Below, piece after piece: positions 53,296 through 62,463 of a DNA stretch of 64,000 nucleotides. The DNA comes from Vicinamibacteria bacterium (GTDB lineage: Bacteria > Acidobacteriota > Vicinamibacteria > Fen-336), in NCBI GenBank assembly GCA_035570235.1, contig DATMML010000103.1, forward strand, positions 1 to 64,000, read 5' to 3'. Within the stretch, counting starts at the first letter, position 1; each line of letters begins with the position of its first letter. Position numbers and translations under genes: made by a program. Below the pieces are notes generated by a model. That model saw only the letters and a program-made list of their open reading frames with translations. It had not been told where the DNA came from and did not search any database.

Positions 53296-54231
53296 TCAGG
53301 CTTGGCGACCCACGAAGTCGCGGGCCGAGAGGAGGGCGACCTCCGGCGAGCTCCCCTCCACCACGTAGAAGGGGCCGGAGAGGCCCGGCCGCCATCCCTC
53401 GCGCGGACCTCGGCGTATCTCCACCAGGTAGCCAGCCGCGTAGCGCACGGGCTCGAGGATCTCGTAGATCCAGATCCGGTGGCGGAGGGTGGCCCGGATG
53501 CGCGCGGCCGGGCCTTCGGGGGTGAGCGCGCTCAGGCTGGCCACCTTCGACACTAGGGCGTCAATGGCGGCCAGGCTGTCGGGGGGCACGAAGAGGAACT
53601 CGAGGCCGTAGCCCAGGTAGGGCCAGGCCACCTCCCCCGCCTCCCTCACCACGCGGCCGAGGGCGCGCACGCGGCTCATGCCGTCGGGGAGCTGGAACTC
53701 GAGGTCCAGGTCCGGGGACTCCGCCAGCCGTACCGGGCTCGCGATCAGCATGCCGTGGACGCTGAGGTTGTAGCTGAGGCCGTAGAAGTGGCCGGTGTTC
53801 GAGGTGCGGGGGGTGCCCACGACCTGGCCGTGCACCGGCACCCGAGCCTGCACCCGGCGGGGGACGGCCAAGAGCTTCGCGATCCAAGACTCCAGCCGCG
53901 CCGGCTCCAGGGGCCGCCGCAGCACCGCGTTCGCGCCCGCCGCGGACACGATCTCGTCCAGCTCCAGGGGCTCACCCGCGGGGAGGAGGACCAGCACGGA
54001 CACGTGGCGCGTCAGGGGCAGGGCGCGGATCCGCCGGATGACCTCGGGGAGGGGGAGGTCGGGCAGGAGCGGACCGAGCATCACCAGCCGGGCGCCCCCG
54101 CGGCCCAGGTCGTCGATGAGCTCGCGGGCGGAGGCCTTCTCCTCCAGGGCCTCGCCGTTGCGCAGCAGCACGGGGACCTCGAGGACGAGGCTGCGGCTGT
54201 CGAGTCCGGCCGCGAGGATGGGAGGCGTCAT
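53296..54231 (-). CDS. PilZ c-di-GMP-binding protein with degenerate receiver domain
   Basis: A 311-residue cytoplasmic protein. Residues about 15-125 have a receiver-like fold, but the phospho-acceptor segment reads LVMLGPLLPD (Asp replaced by Gly) and the switch Lys is Arg (LRRPLEP). Residues about 130-225 are a PilZ domain with RRVQAR and NLSVHGM, the two halves of the c-di-GMP-binding motif. A further domain of ~80 residues follows. It likely couples c-di-GMP to the adjoining glycosyltransferase, with no phosphorylation. Confidence 0.82.
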   Translation of the reverse strand: MTPPILAAGLDSRSLVLEVPVLLRNGEALEEKASARELIDDLGRGGARLVMLGPLLPDLPLPEVIRRIRALPLTRHVSVLVLLPAGEPLELDEIVSAAGANAVLRRPLEPARLESWIAKLLAVPRRVQARVPVHGQVVGTPRTSNTGHFYGLSYNLSVHGMLIASPVRLAESPDLDLEFQLPDGMSRVRALGRVVREAGEVAWPYLGYGLEFLFVPPDSLAAIDALVSKVASLSALTPEGPAARIRATLRHRIWIYEILEPVRYAAGYLVEIRRGPREGWRPGLSGPFYVVEGSSPEVALLSARDFVGRQA

Positions 54232-54249
54232 GGCATAGGGCGGAGAGGG

Positions 54250-55794
54250 TCAGGTCACGATGCGCTGGCTACTGCGGCGGAGGCGGAAGGCCCGCTGGAA
54301 GGCGTCGGGCAGGATCGACTTGAGGCCGAGCAGGGAGGGGACGTGGTCGTAGTAGAGGACGAGGCGGGCGTCCTTGCGCCCACCCCGAGCCACATCCTTG
54401 ACCACGAAGCCGTAGCGCCCGACCCGCGCCAACGCTCCCGGCAACAGCTCCACGCGACGCGCATCCTTCCCGTAGCCCTGGAGGTAGGCCCGAGGCTCGG
54501 TGAGCTTCCGGCGCAGGGTGTCGTTGGTGATGAGATGGGCCTTGGCACGCAGGAAGTCCACCGCCGACATCCGGCGTCGGTCGGCGGGGGCCGCGGTCAG
54601 GAGGCGCTCCGCGTCCGCCCCCGTCATGTTCTTGGCCATGTAGTCGAGGTTCAGGGCGTAGATCCTTTCCTCTTTAGAGCCCTGGTCGGCGTAGGTTTCG
54701 AGGGCCTTCTTCAGATCGTCGATGCTGAAGGAGAGCAGGTGCTGGGTCGTTCCGTCCGCCACGCTCAGGTCGAGGCCCTGTCCCGTCAGGTCCTGGCCCG
54801 GGGGCTGGTAGGTGAGGGAGGCGGCCGCCTCCTTCGCGTCGCCCAGGAGGGACAGACCCGTGGAGCCCCACCCCCCGGCCTCCACCTTGTGCAGACGGTC
54901 GACCGCGATGTGGACGGGGACCCCGAGCTTCATCTCCACGATCTCGACGTCCCCCGGGCCGGGGAACGAGCGCACCAGCACGCCCAGGAGCAGCACCAGG
55001 AAGAGGACGAGGGGGAGAACGAGGAAACCGAGGAAGCGCAGCTCCACCCCCGCGCGGGGAGGGGCCACGATCCGCCGCACCACGGGCTCGATCTTCCTGA
55101 GGCCCTCGTGGGGGGCCACCCGAAAGACGAACTTCTTCAAGAGGACGCCGTCGTCGCCGAAGAAGGAGGCCAGGCTCTGGGCCATGGGCGTGGCCTTGAC
55201 GCCGTTGGCGGCGCGCACCATATCCAGGACCAGCCCCGGGGCCGGCTCCCGCGCGCCGGGGGCCTCCCCTTCCTTGGCCGCCTCCCCCACCAGGATCACG
55301 TAGAGGGGGACCTTCATCTCCCCGATCAAGCCCAGGAGCTTCTTGGCCACGAAGGCTTTTAGGTCCTCGCCCTTGGGGACCCCCATGTCCTCCCAGTCCT
55401 GCGCGCTCGGGTCCAGGAGGGCGTCGGTGAGCAGGATGATGCGAAAGTCGGTGCTCGGGGGGTACTCCCGGATGAGCTCCCGGGCCCTGGCGAATGCGAA
55501 GTAGAAGTCCGTCCATTGCCCGTTGTTGCGGTACTTGGTGACGTCGTCCACGAAGATCTCGTGCCGACCGCCGAAGAGGATCATGCGGTAGCGCTGCCCT
55601 TTGAGGAAGGTGAACATCTTCTCCAGCGCCGCCACCCGCTTCTCGTCGGGATCGAGGGGGGGCAGGGAGGCGGAGTTGTCGATGAGGAATAGGATGAGGG
55701 GCCCCTCGGGAGCGGGAGCGGCCGCGGAGGGCGTCATCTTGGGGCTCGGGCTCGCGGCCATCAGCAGCAGGCCGAGGAGAGGCAGGGCGTCCAT
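54250..55794 (-). CDS. von Willebrand factor A domain membrane protein
   Basis: A 514-residue protein with signal peptide, then a VWA domain (about 30-215) whose MIDAS site is FLIDNSASLP (DxSxS), with ILLTDALLDP as the third ligand. A transmembrane helix follows at about 250-275, and a cytoplasmic region with no family I recognise. It heads a unit with the PilZ and glycosyltransferase genes (18-bp and 1-bp gaps). TAGAAT lies 12 nt upstream of the ATG. Confidence 0.82.
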   Translation of the reverse strand: MDALPLLGLLLMAASPSPKMTPSAAAPAPEGPLILFLIDNSASLPPLDPDEKRVAALEKMFTFLKGQRYRMILFGGRHEIFVDDVTKYRNNGQWTDFYFAFARARELIREYPPSTDFRIILLTDALLDPSAQDWEDMGVPKGEDLKAFVAKKLLGLIGEMKVPLYVILVGEAAKEGEAPGAREPAPGLVLDMVRAANGVKATPMAQSLASFFGDDGVLLKKFVFRVAPHEGLRKIEPVVRRIVAPPRAGVELRFLGFLVLPLVLFLVLLLGVLVRSFPGPGDVEIVEMKLGVPVHIAVDRLHKVEAGGWGSTGLSLLGDAKEAAASLTYQPPGQDLTGQGLDLSVADGTTQHLLSFSIDDLKKALETYADQGSKEERIYALNLDYMAKNMTGADAERLLTAAPADRRRMSAVDFLRAKAHLITNDTLRRKLTEPRAYLQGYGKDARRVELLPGALARVGRYGFVVKDVARGGRKDARLVLYYDHVPSLLGLKSILPDAFQRAFRLRRSSQRIVT

Positions 55795-55841
55795 ACTCCG
55801 GCCCGCATTCTACTACGCCCGTCGTGGCCGCCTTCGATCGG

Positions 55842-55847
55842 TATAAT
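55842..55847 (+). promoter_or_regulatory. -10 element of ychF (leaderless arrangement)
   Basis: TATAAT ends eight bases before the ATG at 55856 (CCCCAGAC between), so the message would begin at the start codon. Divergent from the VWA gene. Confidence 0.6.
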
Positions 55848-55855
55848 CCCCAGAC

Positions 55856-56929
55856 ATGAAAGCGGGAATCATCGGACTTTCCTCCGTCGGCAAGAGCACC
55901 CTCTTCCAGCTCCTTACGGGAGCGGCCGCTCCCGCCGCGGGACGACCCGAGGCCCGGGTGGGGATCGCCCGCGTCCCTGACCCCCGCGTCCATGCCCTGG
56001 CCGAGATGTACAAGCCCAAGAAGAGCACTTGGGCCACCGTGGAGTACGTGGACGTGCCCGGAGTGGCCAAGGGGGAGGGCGCCGCCCTCGTTGACCTCCC
56101 CGCCTTGCGGGGGGTGGATGCCCTCCTGCACGTGGTGCGCGCCTTCGCGTCCGAGACCGTTGCCCACCCCGACGGCTCCGTCGACCCCCTCCGCGACGCC
56201 AAGATGCTGGAGCTGGAGCTGATCCTGGCCGACCTCGGCGCCGTGGAGCGACGCCTCGAGCGCCTGGAGGGGAACATCAAGAAGGCCAAGAAGCCCGAGG
56301 ACGTGGCCGAACGCGCCGTCTTCATTAAGATGAAGGACTGGCTGGAGGGGGAGCGGCCGCTGCGCGAGCTGGTGCTGGAGGAGGACGAGCGCCGACGCCT
56401 GCGCAGCTACTCCTTCCTCTCCGAGAAGCCTGTCCTCCTGGTGGTGAACCTGGGGGAAGACGGGATCCGGGGGGCGGCAGCCTTTCTCGAGAGCTCCGGC
56501 CTCGTCAACTTAGCGGCCCGCCCCGGCCTCGCCCTCTGCCCCGTCTCCGCCCCCATCGAGGCCGAGATGGGCCTGCTCTCCCCCGAGGACGCCCGCGCCT
56601 TCCGGGAAGACCTCGGCCTCAGCGAGCCCGGCTTGGACCGGGTGATCCAGACATCCTACGCGCTGCTCGGGCTCATCTCCTTCCTGACCGCGGGGGACGA
56701 CGAGTGCCGGGCCTGGACCATCCGCCGCGGGACCCGCGCGCAGGTGGCGGCGGGAACCATCCACTCCGACATCGAGCGCGGCTTCATCCGGGCGGAGGTG
56801 GTGGCTTTCACGGACCTCATGAGCGCGGGCTCCCTCGCCGCCTGCCGGGAAAAGGGGACGCTGCGCCTGGAGGGGAAGGACTACGAGGTCCAGGACGGCG
56901 ACGTCATCAATTTCCGGTTCAATGTCTGA
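55856..56929 (+). CDS. ychF: YchF/OLA1-type GTPase
   Basis: A 357-residue Obg-like P-loop ATPase/GTPase. The P-loop is GLSSVGKSTLF (8-18). DVPGVAKGEG is G3. A coiled coil lies at about 120-195, and the C-terminal TGS domain has TIRRGTRAQVAAGTIHSDIERGFIRAEV and DGDVINFRFNV. The NKxE-type specificity motif reads VNLGED, in the OLA1 style. Ribosome-associated stress protein in other bacteria. Confidence 0.92.
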   Translation: MKAGIIGLSSVGKSTLFQLLTGAAAPAAGRPEARVGIARVPDPRVHALAEMYKPKKSTWATVEYVDVPGVAKGEGAALVDLPALRGVDALLHVVRAFASETVAHPDGSVDPLRDAKMLELELILADLGAVERRLERLEGNIKKAKKPEDVAERAVFIKMKDWLEGERPLRELVLEEDERRRLRSYSFLSEKPVLLVVNLGEDGIRGAAAFLESSGLVNLAARPGLALCPVSAPIEAEMGLLSPEDARAFREDLGLSEPGLDRVIQTSYALLGLISFLTAGDDECRAWTIRRGTRAQVAAGTIHSDIERGFIRAEVVAFTDLMSAGSLAACREKGTLRLEGKDYEVQDGDVINFRFNV

Positions 56930-56954
56930 AGCGGCCAAAAGCGGCGGGACCCGA

Positions 56955-56984
56955 TTTGGAGTCCAAAGGGGGTGCGTGGCACCC
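56955..56984. repeat. REP-like pair of adjacent palindromes
   Basis: TTTGGAGTCCAAA (56955-56967) is directly followed by GGGTGC-GTG-GCACCC (56970-56984), two near-perfect dyads after ychF. This resembles REP elements in form; it may also end ychF transcription. No T-tract. Other copies outside the window would be needed to call it REP. Confidence 0.45.
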
Positions 56985-57066
56985 TGACTCGCACACATGA
57001 CGGCCGCTACGGCCAGGAGGGCCGGACGTAGACGCGCGGCGGGCGGCCAGAGCCCCGCCGACGCCC

Positions 57067-57121
57067 TGGCGTACGCCGCGAGAGCCGTGAACGGCACGCC
57101 GTTGACGCCGATTCCTTCGAT
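57067..57121 (+). repeat. 55-bp dispersed repeat, copy B
   Basis: About 41 of 55 bases match copy A at 47490-47544. It lies 24 bp before the ATG of the zinc-ribbon gene that starts the glycan operon. Confidence 0.45.
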
Positions 57122-57145
57122 TTCCTTTTCCGGGCGTGGGCGCTG

Positions 57146-57994
57146 ATGGACTGTCCCGCCTGTCATCGCCCCCTCAGCCGGGTGCGGCCGCGATGCCTCT
57201 ACTGCGGGGCGGCCGTGCCCGCCGACCTCCTGGCCGCCGCGGCCCCGACACCCGCTCCCGCCGTTCCCGCCCCCGAGCGCCTGCTCCTCGTGCTCGACCT
57301 CTCGAGGGTCACCGCGGAGACGCTGGCCCCGGCCCTCGGCTTGCTCCCCGCCGAGGCGGCCCGGCGCGTGCGGCGTGGAGGCTACCAGCTCCACCGCATC
57401 GCCTTTAGGGAAGCCGCGTCCACGGAAACGGACCGGCTGCGGGGGGCCGGGCTCTTCGTGATTGAGGTGCCGGAGGCGGAGGCCCACGTGCGGCCCCTCC
57501 TGGCCAAGGGCGGCACGCAGGATGCGGACGGGCTGAGCCTGCGGGCCGAAGGGGGAGCCCTGCGGGTCTCCCCCGGCCAGGTCCTCCTGGTGGTTCGGGG
57601 CCCGATCGCCCGCGAGTACCAGGCGCTTCCCACCCACAGGCGGGTCTCGGCCGCCCGGCCCGAGGAGGGCCACCGGATCCACCTCCACCTTCGGGGCGAG
57701 CCGCGGCCGCTCGAGCTGGACCCCGCGAACTTTGAGTTCGGACGCGCGCCCACGGCGGGGTCCTCGCTGCTGGAGCTGAACGCTTGGGTCGAGGCCATCG
57801 CCCCCGAGGCCCCCCGCGACGAGGCCTTCCGCCAGGAGCCCCCGGCCTTGAGCCTGGCCGCGCCCGCGGAGAGGGAGGTCGCGGCCCGCGCGCTAAACCC
57901 CCCGCGCGAGAAGGAGCCCCCCCCGATCCTGGAGAACCTCGAGCAGTTCCGCTTCTATTCCGCGTGGCGCGCGGCCGTGGAGCGAAGGCGTTGA
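57146..57994 (+). CDS. zinc-ribbon protein of unknown function
   Basis: A 282-residue protein with a short treble-clef-like zinc ribbon (CPACH at 3-7 and CLYCG at 18-22), a Pro/Ala linker, then an alpha/beta domain (about 45-215) with LLLVLDLSRVTAETL and a C-terminal FRFYSAWRAAVERR. Its stop overlaps the YfhO-like start as TTGA, so it belongs to the glycan operon. No family is recognised; a regulatory or adaptor role is a guess. Confidence 0.75.
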   Translation: MDCPACHRPLSRVRPRCLYCGAAVPADLLAAAAPTPAPAVPAPERLLLVLDLSRVTAETLAPALGLLPAEAARRVRRGGYQLHRIAFREAASTETDRLRGAGLFVIEVPEAEAHVRPLLAKGGTQDADGLSLRAEGGALRVSPGQVLLVVRGPIAREYQALPTHRRVSAARPEEGHRIHLHLRGEPRPLELDPANFEFGRAPTAGSSLLELNAWVEAIAPEAPRDEAFRQEPPALSLAAPAEREVAARALNPPREKEPPPILENLEQFRFYSAWRAAVERRR

Positions 57995-60618
57995 GGGAGG
58001 GATGGGGACGGCGCGACGTCCTGCTCCTCGCCCTCCTGGCCCTCTTCCCGCTCCTGGCCTACGCCCCGGCCTGGACGCAGGGGCGGCTCTTGGGTCCGGG
58101 CGATGGGGCGGCCCTGCACTACCCGCTCCGGACCGAGGTCTGGCGGGCCTATGACCGCGGCGAGGTCCCCTCCTGGAACTCCGGGATCTTCTCCGGCACG
58201 CCCCTGCTCTCCTCCTATCGGCCAGGGGCCTTCTACCCGCCCATGGCCCTCCTCTTCCTCCTCCCTCCCTTCACCGCCTTTCAGGTGCTCGTTCTCTTGT
58301 CGCTCTCCGCGGCCTCTGTCCTGACCTTCCTCTACGTGCGACGCCTGGGCGGAGAGCGGGCGGGGGCGTATGTTTCCGCGCTCGCCTTCGCCCTCGGCCC
58401 CTACCTCGTCGGGCACCTGGGCGACACCGCCACCATCGTCGCGGCTCCCCCGCTCCTCCTGGTCTTGCTGGCCGCGGAGGCACACATGGCGGACGCGGGC
58501 CGCGCGATCCGCCTCGCCGCGGCGGTGGCCTTGCTCCTCCTCGCCGGCTCGCCGGAGGCGGCCCGCGCGGGAGGGGCTCTCCTCCTCGGCCGCCTGGTGG
58601 TGGGCCACGTTTTTGCCCGCGGCGTTCCCGGCCCCTCCTTGCGGGCCAGCGGGCTCGCCCTTCTCTCGGGCGTCCTCCTGGCCGCCCCCCAGCTCCTGCC
58701 CACCCTCATGGCCGCCCGCGAGGCCGGCCCCCCCCCGACCGGGCTGGCCACGGCGGAAGTCGGCGTCCTGCCGGGGGTGACCGGCTTCGTGCTCCGCTAC
58801 GTGTCCCACACCCCCGCCCCCGCGCTGGCCCTGGCCGCCCTGCCCCTCGCCCTCGCCCGGCCCAGCGTCCGCGTGCTGGGCCTCGCCCTCGCGGCATGCC
58901 TCGCCCTTCAGGGAAGTCGGGAATCCCTCTCCGCGCCGGGAGCGGCCGCCCTCGTCTTCGACCTCGCACTCGCGGTCCTGGCCGGCCTCTCTCTCTCCAC
59001 CCAATGGGTGGCGCGGCGGGAGGGGCTGGGCCGGCGGATGCGGGCCCACTTCCTGCTCGCCGCCCTGGCCTCCGCCGCCGCCCTCTCCGTGGCGGCGGCC
59101 GTGGTCGGTCCCCTGCCCCAGACCCTGGCCGGCGCGGTGGGCGTTCTCGCTCTGGCCCTCATCCTTTATTTCACCCTCGCGGAGTCACCCAACCCCGTGA
59201 AGGCCTACCTCTGGCTGCTGCCCCTCAGCGTGTCCTTCCTCCTCCAGCCCCACGGCCGCGAGGCCTGGGCGGGAGCGCCCACCCAAGGAGACCTCCTGCG
59301 CGGCACGCCCACCCGCGAGGCCATCGACCGGGCCATGGCGGGACGGCCGGAGGAGCGGATCCTGGCCCTCGTCCGGGAGTGGCCGCGGGAGGAGGCCAGC
59401 GACCTCGCCTACGCCAACCTGGGCGCGCTCGCGGGACGCCGGAACGCCAACGGCTACGACCCGCTCGTCCCCCGGCTGCGGCTCTCGGTCTTCGACGGGA
59501 TGGACGCAGGGGGGGCCCTGCCCGCCGGCTTCTTCCGCACCGACCCCGGGCGCCTCGAGCTCCTGGGTGTCCGCTGGGTGGAGGTGCCCTCCTCCGCTCT
59601 CACCACGACCGCGGATCCCGAGGGGCTCGGCGATCTCGTCGACCTCCCCCTGGAGCCGGAGCGCCCCCGCTTCTTTCCCCTTCCCCTCACCCGCGCCACC
59701 GAGGTCCGCCTCTCCTCTTGGCTCTCCTACGCGGTCGAGGTGCCCCAGGAGACGCCGGTCGCGGAGGTGCTCGTGCGGCTGGCCACCGGACGCGAGGTAG
59801 CGCTCTCCTTCCGGGCGGGGGTCGATACCGCGGAGTGGGCTTACGACCGGCCGGACGTGCTCCCGCGCGTGCGCCACCAGCGCGCGCGGGTCCTGGAGAG
59901 CTTCCCCGGCCCGGAGGGCGGCTTTGAGGGCCATCACTACAAGGCCATCCTCATGCTCCCCGCCCGCTATCTCTTGGACGGGGTCCGCATCCGAACCCTC
60001 CCCGGCCCCTGGCGGCTTTCCCTCGGACGACTGGGGGTCTTCGACGCGGTCAAAGGGCGCGCGGTTGCGGTCTCCGTTACCGGGGCCTACCTGAGCGACA
60101 CCGTCCGGCTCCGCGAGGCCGCGGCCACGCCCCTCGTCAAGCTCTACCAGGTGCTGCGCGGCCTCGGCCCCGCCCGGGTGGTGGACGGCCTCCGCCGCTT
60201 CCCCGAGGAGGAGGCGCTGCTCAGCGCCCTGCGCGCACCGACCCGCGCCGGCATCGACTCGCGCCGGGAAGCCCTGATCACGCTGGCGGACGCGCAGGGG
60301 GTGGTTGTGCCCGAGGAGGGCCGCCGCACGATGCGGGCGGAGGTGGTGCGGGCGGTGGGGACCCGCCTCGAGGTGCGCGCGGAGGGGGCCGGCGTCCTGG
60401 TCATCACGGAAGGATGGGACCCCGGGTGGTCGGCAGAAGTGGACGGGGTGGGAGCCCGGATCCTCCGGGTCAACGGCACCCACATGGGGGTAGTGCTGTC
60501 GGCGGGGACGCACCGGATCGTGCTCCGCCATCACGCGCGCGGACTCATGGCGGGGACGCTGCTGGCCGCTCTTGGTGCGGTGGGCCTCCTTCTGGCCCGC
60601 CGCGGGTGGCGCATTTGA
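57991..60618 (+). CDS. YfhO-like polytopic membrane glycosyltransferase
   Basis: An 875-residue membrane protein with about 12 helices in the N-terminal half and a soluble C-terminal region. GDGAALHYPLRTEVWRAYDRGEVPSWNSGIFSGTPLL is the YfhO-type first loop, and EGWDPGWSAEVDGV near 810 is the typical C-terminal block. YfhO proteins act in lipid-linked sugar transfer to teichoic acids or other glycans. The TTG start overlaps the previous stop (TTGA). Confidence 0.82.
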   Translation: MREGWGRRDVLLLALLALFPLLAYAPAWTQGRLLGPGDGAALHYPLRTEVWRAYDRGEVPSWNSGIFSGTPLLSSYRPGAFYPPMALLFLLPPFTAFQVLVLLSLSAASVLTFLYVRRLGGERAGAYVSALAFALGPYLVGHLGDTATIVAAPPLLLVLLAAEAHMADAGRAIRLAAAVALLLLAGSPEAARAGGALLLGRLVVGHVFARGVPGPSLRASGLALLSGVLLAAPQLLPTLMAAREAGPPPTGLATAEVGVLPGVTGFVLRYVSHTPAPALALAALPLALARPSVRVLGLALAACLALQGSRESLSAPGAAALVFDLALAVLAGLSLSTQWVARREGLGRRMRAHFLLAALASAAALSVAAAVVGPLPQTLAGAVGVLALALILYFTLAESPNPVKAYLWLLPLSVSFLLQPHGREAWAGAPTQGDLLRGTPTREAIDRAMAGRPEERILALVREWPREEASDLAYANLGALAGRRNANGYDPLVPRLRLSVFDGMDAGGALPAGFFRTDPGRLELLGVRWVEVPSSALTTTADPEGLGDLVDLPLEPERPRFFPLPLTRATEVRLSSWLSYAVEVPQETPVAEVLVRLATGREVALSFRAGVDTAEWAYDRPDVLPRVRHQRARVLESFPGPEGGFEGHHYKAILMLPARYLLDGVRIRTLPGPWRLSLGRLGVFDAVKGRAVAVSVTGAYLSDTVRLREAAATPLVKLYQVLRGLGPARVVDGLRRFPEEEALLSALRAPTRAGIDSRREALITLADAQGVVVPEEGRRTMRAEVVRAVGTRLEVRAEGAGVLVITEGWDPGWSAEVDGVGARILRVNGTHMGVVLSAGTHRIVLRHHARGLMAGTLLAALGAVGLLLARRGWRI

Positions 60619-60700
60619 CCCTCCGCGAGCACGCGTGCTACGGTCGCCCATTCTCCGGCGCGCGGGCGTCGCGACCCGCCGCCGGCTGGAGCATCCCCGC

Positions 60701-61471
60701 TTGACTGCGTCCCGACCCAGCCTGTCCATCTTCTTCCCGGCTTACAACGACGCCGGCACCATCGCCAGCCTCGCCCTCGTCGCCCACATGACGGCCCGCA
60801 CCCTCACCGACGATCACGAGGTGATCGTGGTCGACGACGGGAGCCCCGACCACACCGGCCAGATCCTGGACGAGATGACGCGGCATTTCCCCTGGCTCAA
60901 GGTGGTGCATCACGACAAGAACCGGGGCTACGGGGGCGCTCTGCGCACCGGCTTCCGCACCGCTTCGAAGGAGCTCATCTTCTACACAGACGGGGACGCG
61001 CAGTACGACCCCCGGGAGATGGTGAAGCTCCATGCCGCCCTCCTGCCGGGGGTGGACTTCGTGAACGGATACAAGATCTGGCGGCATGACCCCCTGCACC
61101 GGTTCATCATCGGAAAGATCTACCACTGGTTCGTGAAGCTCGCCTTCGGACTCAGGCTCCGGGACGTGGACTGCGACTTCCGCCTGATGCGGCGGGAGGT
61201 CTTCCGCAAGGTGGAGCTCACCCGCTCCTCCGGCGTTATCTGCGTCGAGCTCATGAAGAAGGTGCAGGACCACGGCTTCCGCCTGGCCGAGGTGCCCGTC
61301 CACCACTACCACCGCACGTACGGGAAGAGCCAGTTCTTCAACTTCCCGCGCGTGGCCCGCACCCTGGTGGATCTGACCCGGCTCTGGTGGGAGCTCGTGG
61401 TGCGCCGCGACCACCTGAAGGAGGCCCCCGCTCCCGTCCGCGAGCCCGCCCCCGACCCCAAAGAGCGCTGA
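60701..61471 (+). CDS. GT2 glycosyltransferase, polyprenyl-phosphate sugar transferase type
   Basis: A 256-residue DPM1-like enzyme. FFPAYNDAGTI, EVIVVDDGSPDHTGQI, YTDGDAQYDPREM and DCDFRLMRREVF are GT2/dolichyl-phosphate-mannose-synthase blocks. There is no membrane segment. No ATG or GTG is available before the first motif; TTG at 60701 has GGAG about 10 bases upstream. The stop overlaps the epimerase start by one base (TGATG). Confidence 0.88.
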   Translation: MTASRPSLSIFFPAYNDAGTIASLALVAHMTARTLTDDHEVIVVDDGSPDHTGQILDEMTRHFPWLKVVHHDKNRGYGGALRTGFRTASKELIFYTDGDAQYDPREMVKLHAALLPGVDFVNGYKIWRHDPLHRFIIGKIYHWFVKLAFGLRLRDVDCDFRLMRREVFRKVELTRSSGVICVELMKKVQDHGFRLAEVPVHHYHRTYGKSQFFNFPRVARTLVDLTRLWWELVVRRDHLKEAPAPVREPAPDPKER

Positions 61472-62463
61472 TGGCGGACCACCGGGACTTCTACCGGGGC
61501 CGGAGAGTCCTCGTCACGGGCGGTCTCGGCTTCATCGGCAGCAATCTCTGCCGGGCCCTGGCCGACCTGGGGGCGGAGGTCCTGGCCGTGGACAGCCTGC
61601 TCCCCGACTACGGCGGGAACCTTTTCAACCTCGCCGGCTACGAGCAGCGGGTGCGCATCAACATCGCCGACGTGCGCGGCCACGGCATGGAGTACCTGGT
61701 GCGGGACCAGGAGGTGCTCTTCAACCTGGCCGGGCAAGTGAGCCATCTGGATTCCATGAACGACCCCTTCACGGACCTGGAGATCAACTGCCGGAGCCAG
61801 CTCTCGATCCTGGAGTCGGTCCGCAAGAGCAACCCCGGGGTGAAGATCGTCTACGCGGGCACCCGCCAGGTCTACGGCAAGCCGATGCGGCTGCCCGTGG
61901 ACGAGAGCCACCTCCTGAACCCGGTGGACGTGAACGGGATCAACAAGATCTCGGGGGAGTTCTACCACCTCGTCTACCACTCGGTTTACGGCATCCGGGC
62001 CTCCTCCCTGCGCCTCACCAACACCTACGGCCCCCGGCAGCTCATCAAGCACAACCGACAGGGCTTCATCGGCTGGTTCATCCGCCAGGCCGCCTTGGGC
62101 GAGCAGATCCAGATCTTCGGCGACGGGCGCCAGAAGCGCGACTTCAACCACGTGGACGACGTGGTAGACGCCTTCCTCCGCGCGGGGGCCATGGACGCGG
62201 CCGACGGGCAGGTTCTGAACCTGGGCTCGTCCCCCCCCGTCGCGCTCTTGGACTTGGTGAAGCTCATGATCGAGGTGGCGGGCGCGGGGTCCTTCATCCT
62301 CACCCCCTTTCCCCCCGAGCGGAAAAGGATCGACATCGGCGACTTCTACGCGGACACCACCAAGATCCGGAAGCTGCTGGGCTGGGAGCCGCGGGTGGCG
62401 CTCCGCCAGGGGCTCGCGGACAGCATCGCCTTCTACCGCGCGCACAAGGAGCATTACCTTTGA
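61471..62463 (+). CDS. NAD-dependent nucleotide-sugar epimerase/dehydratase
   Basis: A 330-residue extended SDR. The cofactor motif is TGGLGFIGSN (about 16-25). Y in the GINKISGEFYH segment replaces the classical YxxxK layout, so the catalytic Tyr needs checking. RLTNTYGPRQ and GDGRQKRDFNHVDDV are strongly conserved in UDP-glucose/CDP-sugar epimerases. Supplies an activated sugar for the adjacent transferases. Overlaps its neighbours by 1 and 4 bp. Confidence 0.85.
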   Translation: MADHRDFYRGRRVLVTGGLGFIGSNLCRALADLGAEVLAVDSLLPDYGGNLFNLAGYEQRVRINIADVRGHGMEYLVRDQEVLFNLAGQVSHLDSMNDPFTDLEINCRSQLSILESVRKSNPGVKIVYAGTRQVYGKPMRLPVDESHLLNPVDVNGINKISGEFYHLVYHSVYGIRASSLRLTNTYGPRQLIKHNRQGFIGWFIRQAALGEQIQIFGDGRQKRDFNHVDDVVDAFLRAGAMDAADGQVLNLGSSPPVALLDLVKLMIEVAGAGSFILTPFPPERKRIDIGDFYADTTKIRKLLGWEPRVALRQGLADSIAFYRAHKEHYL

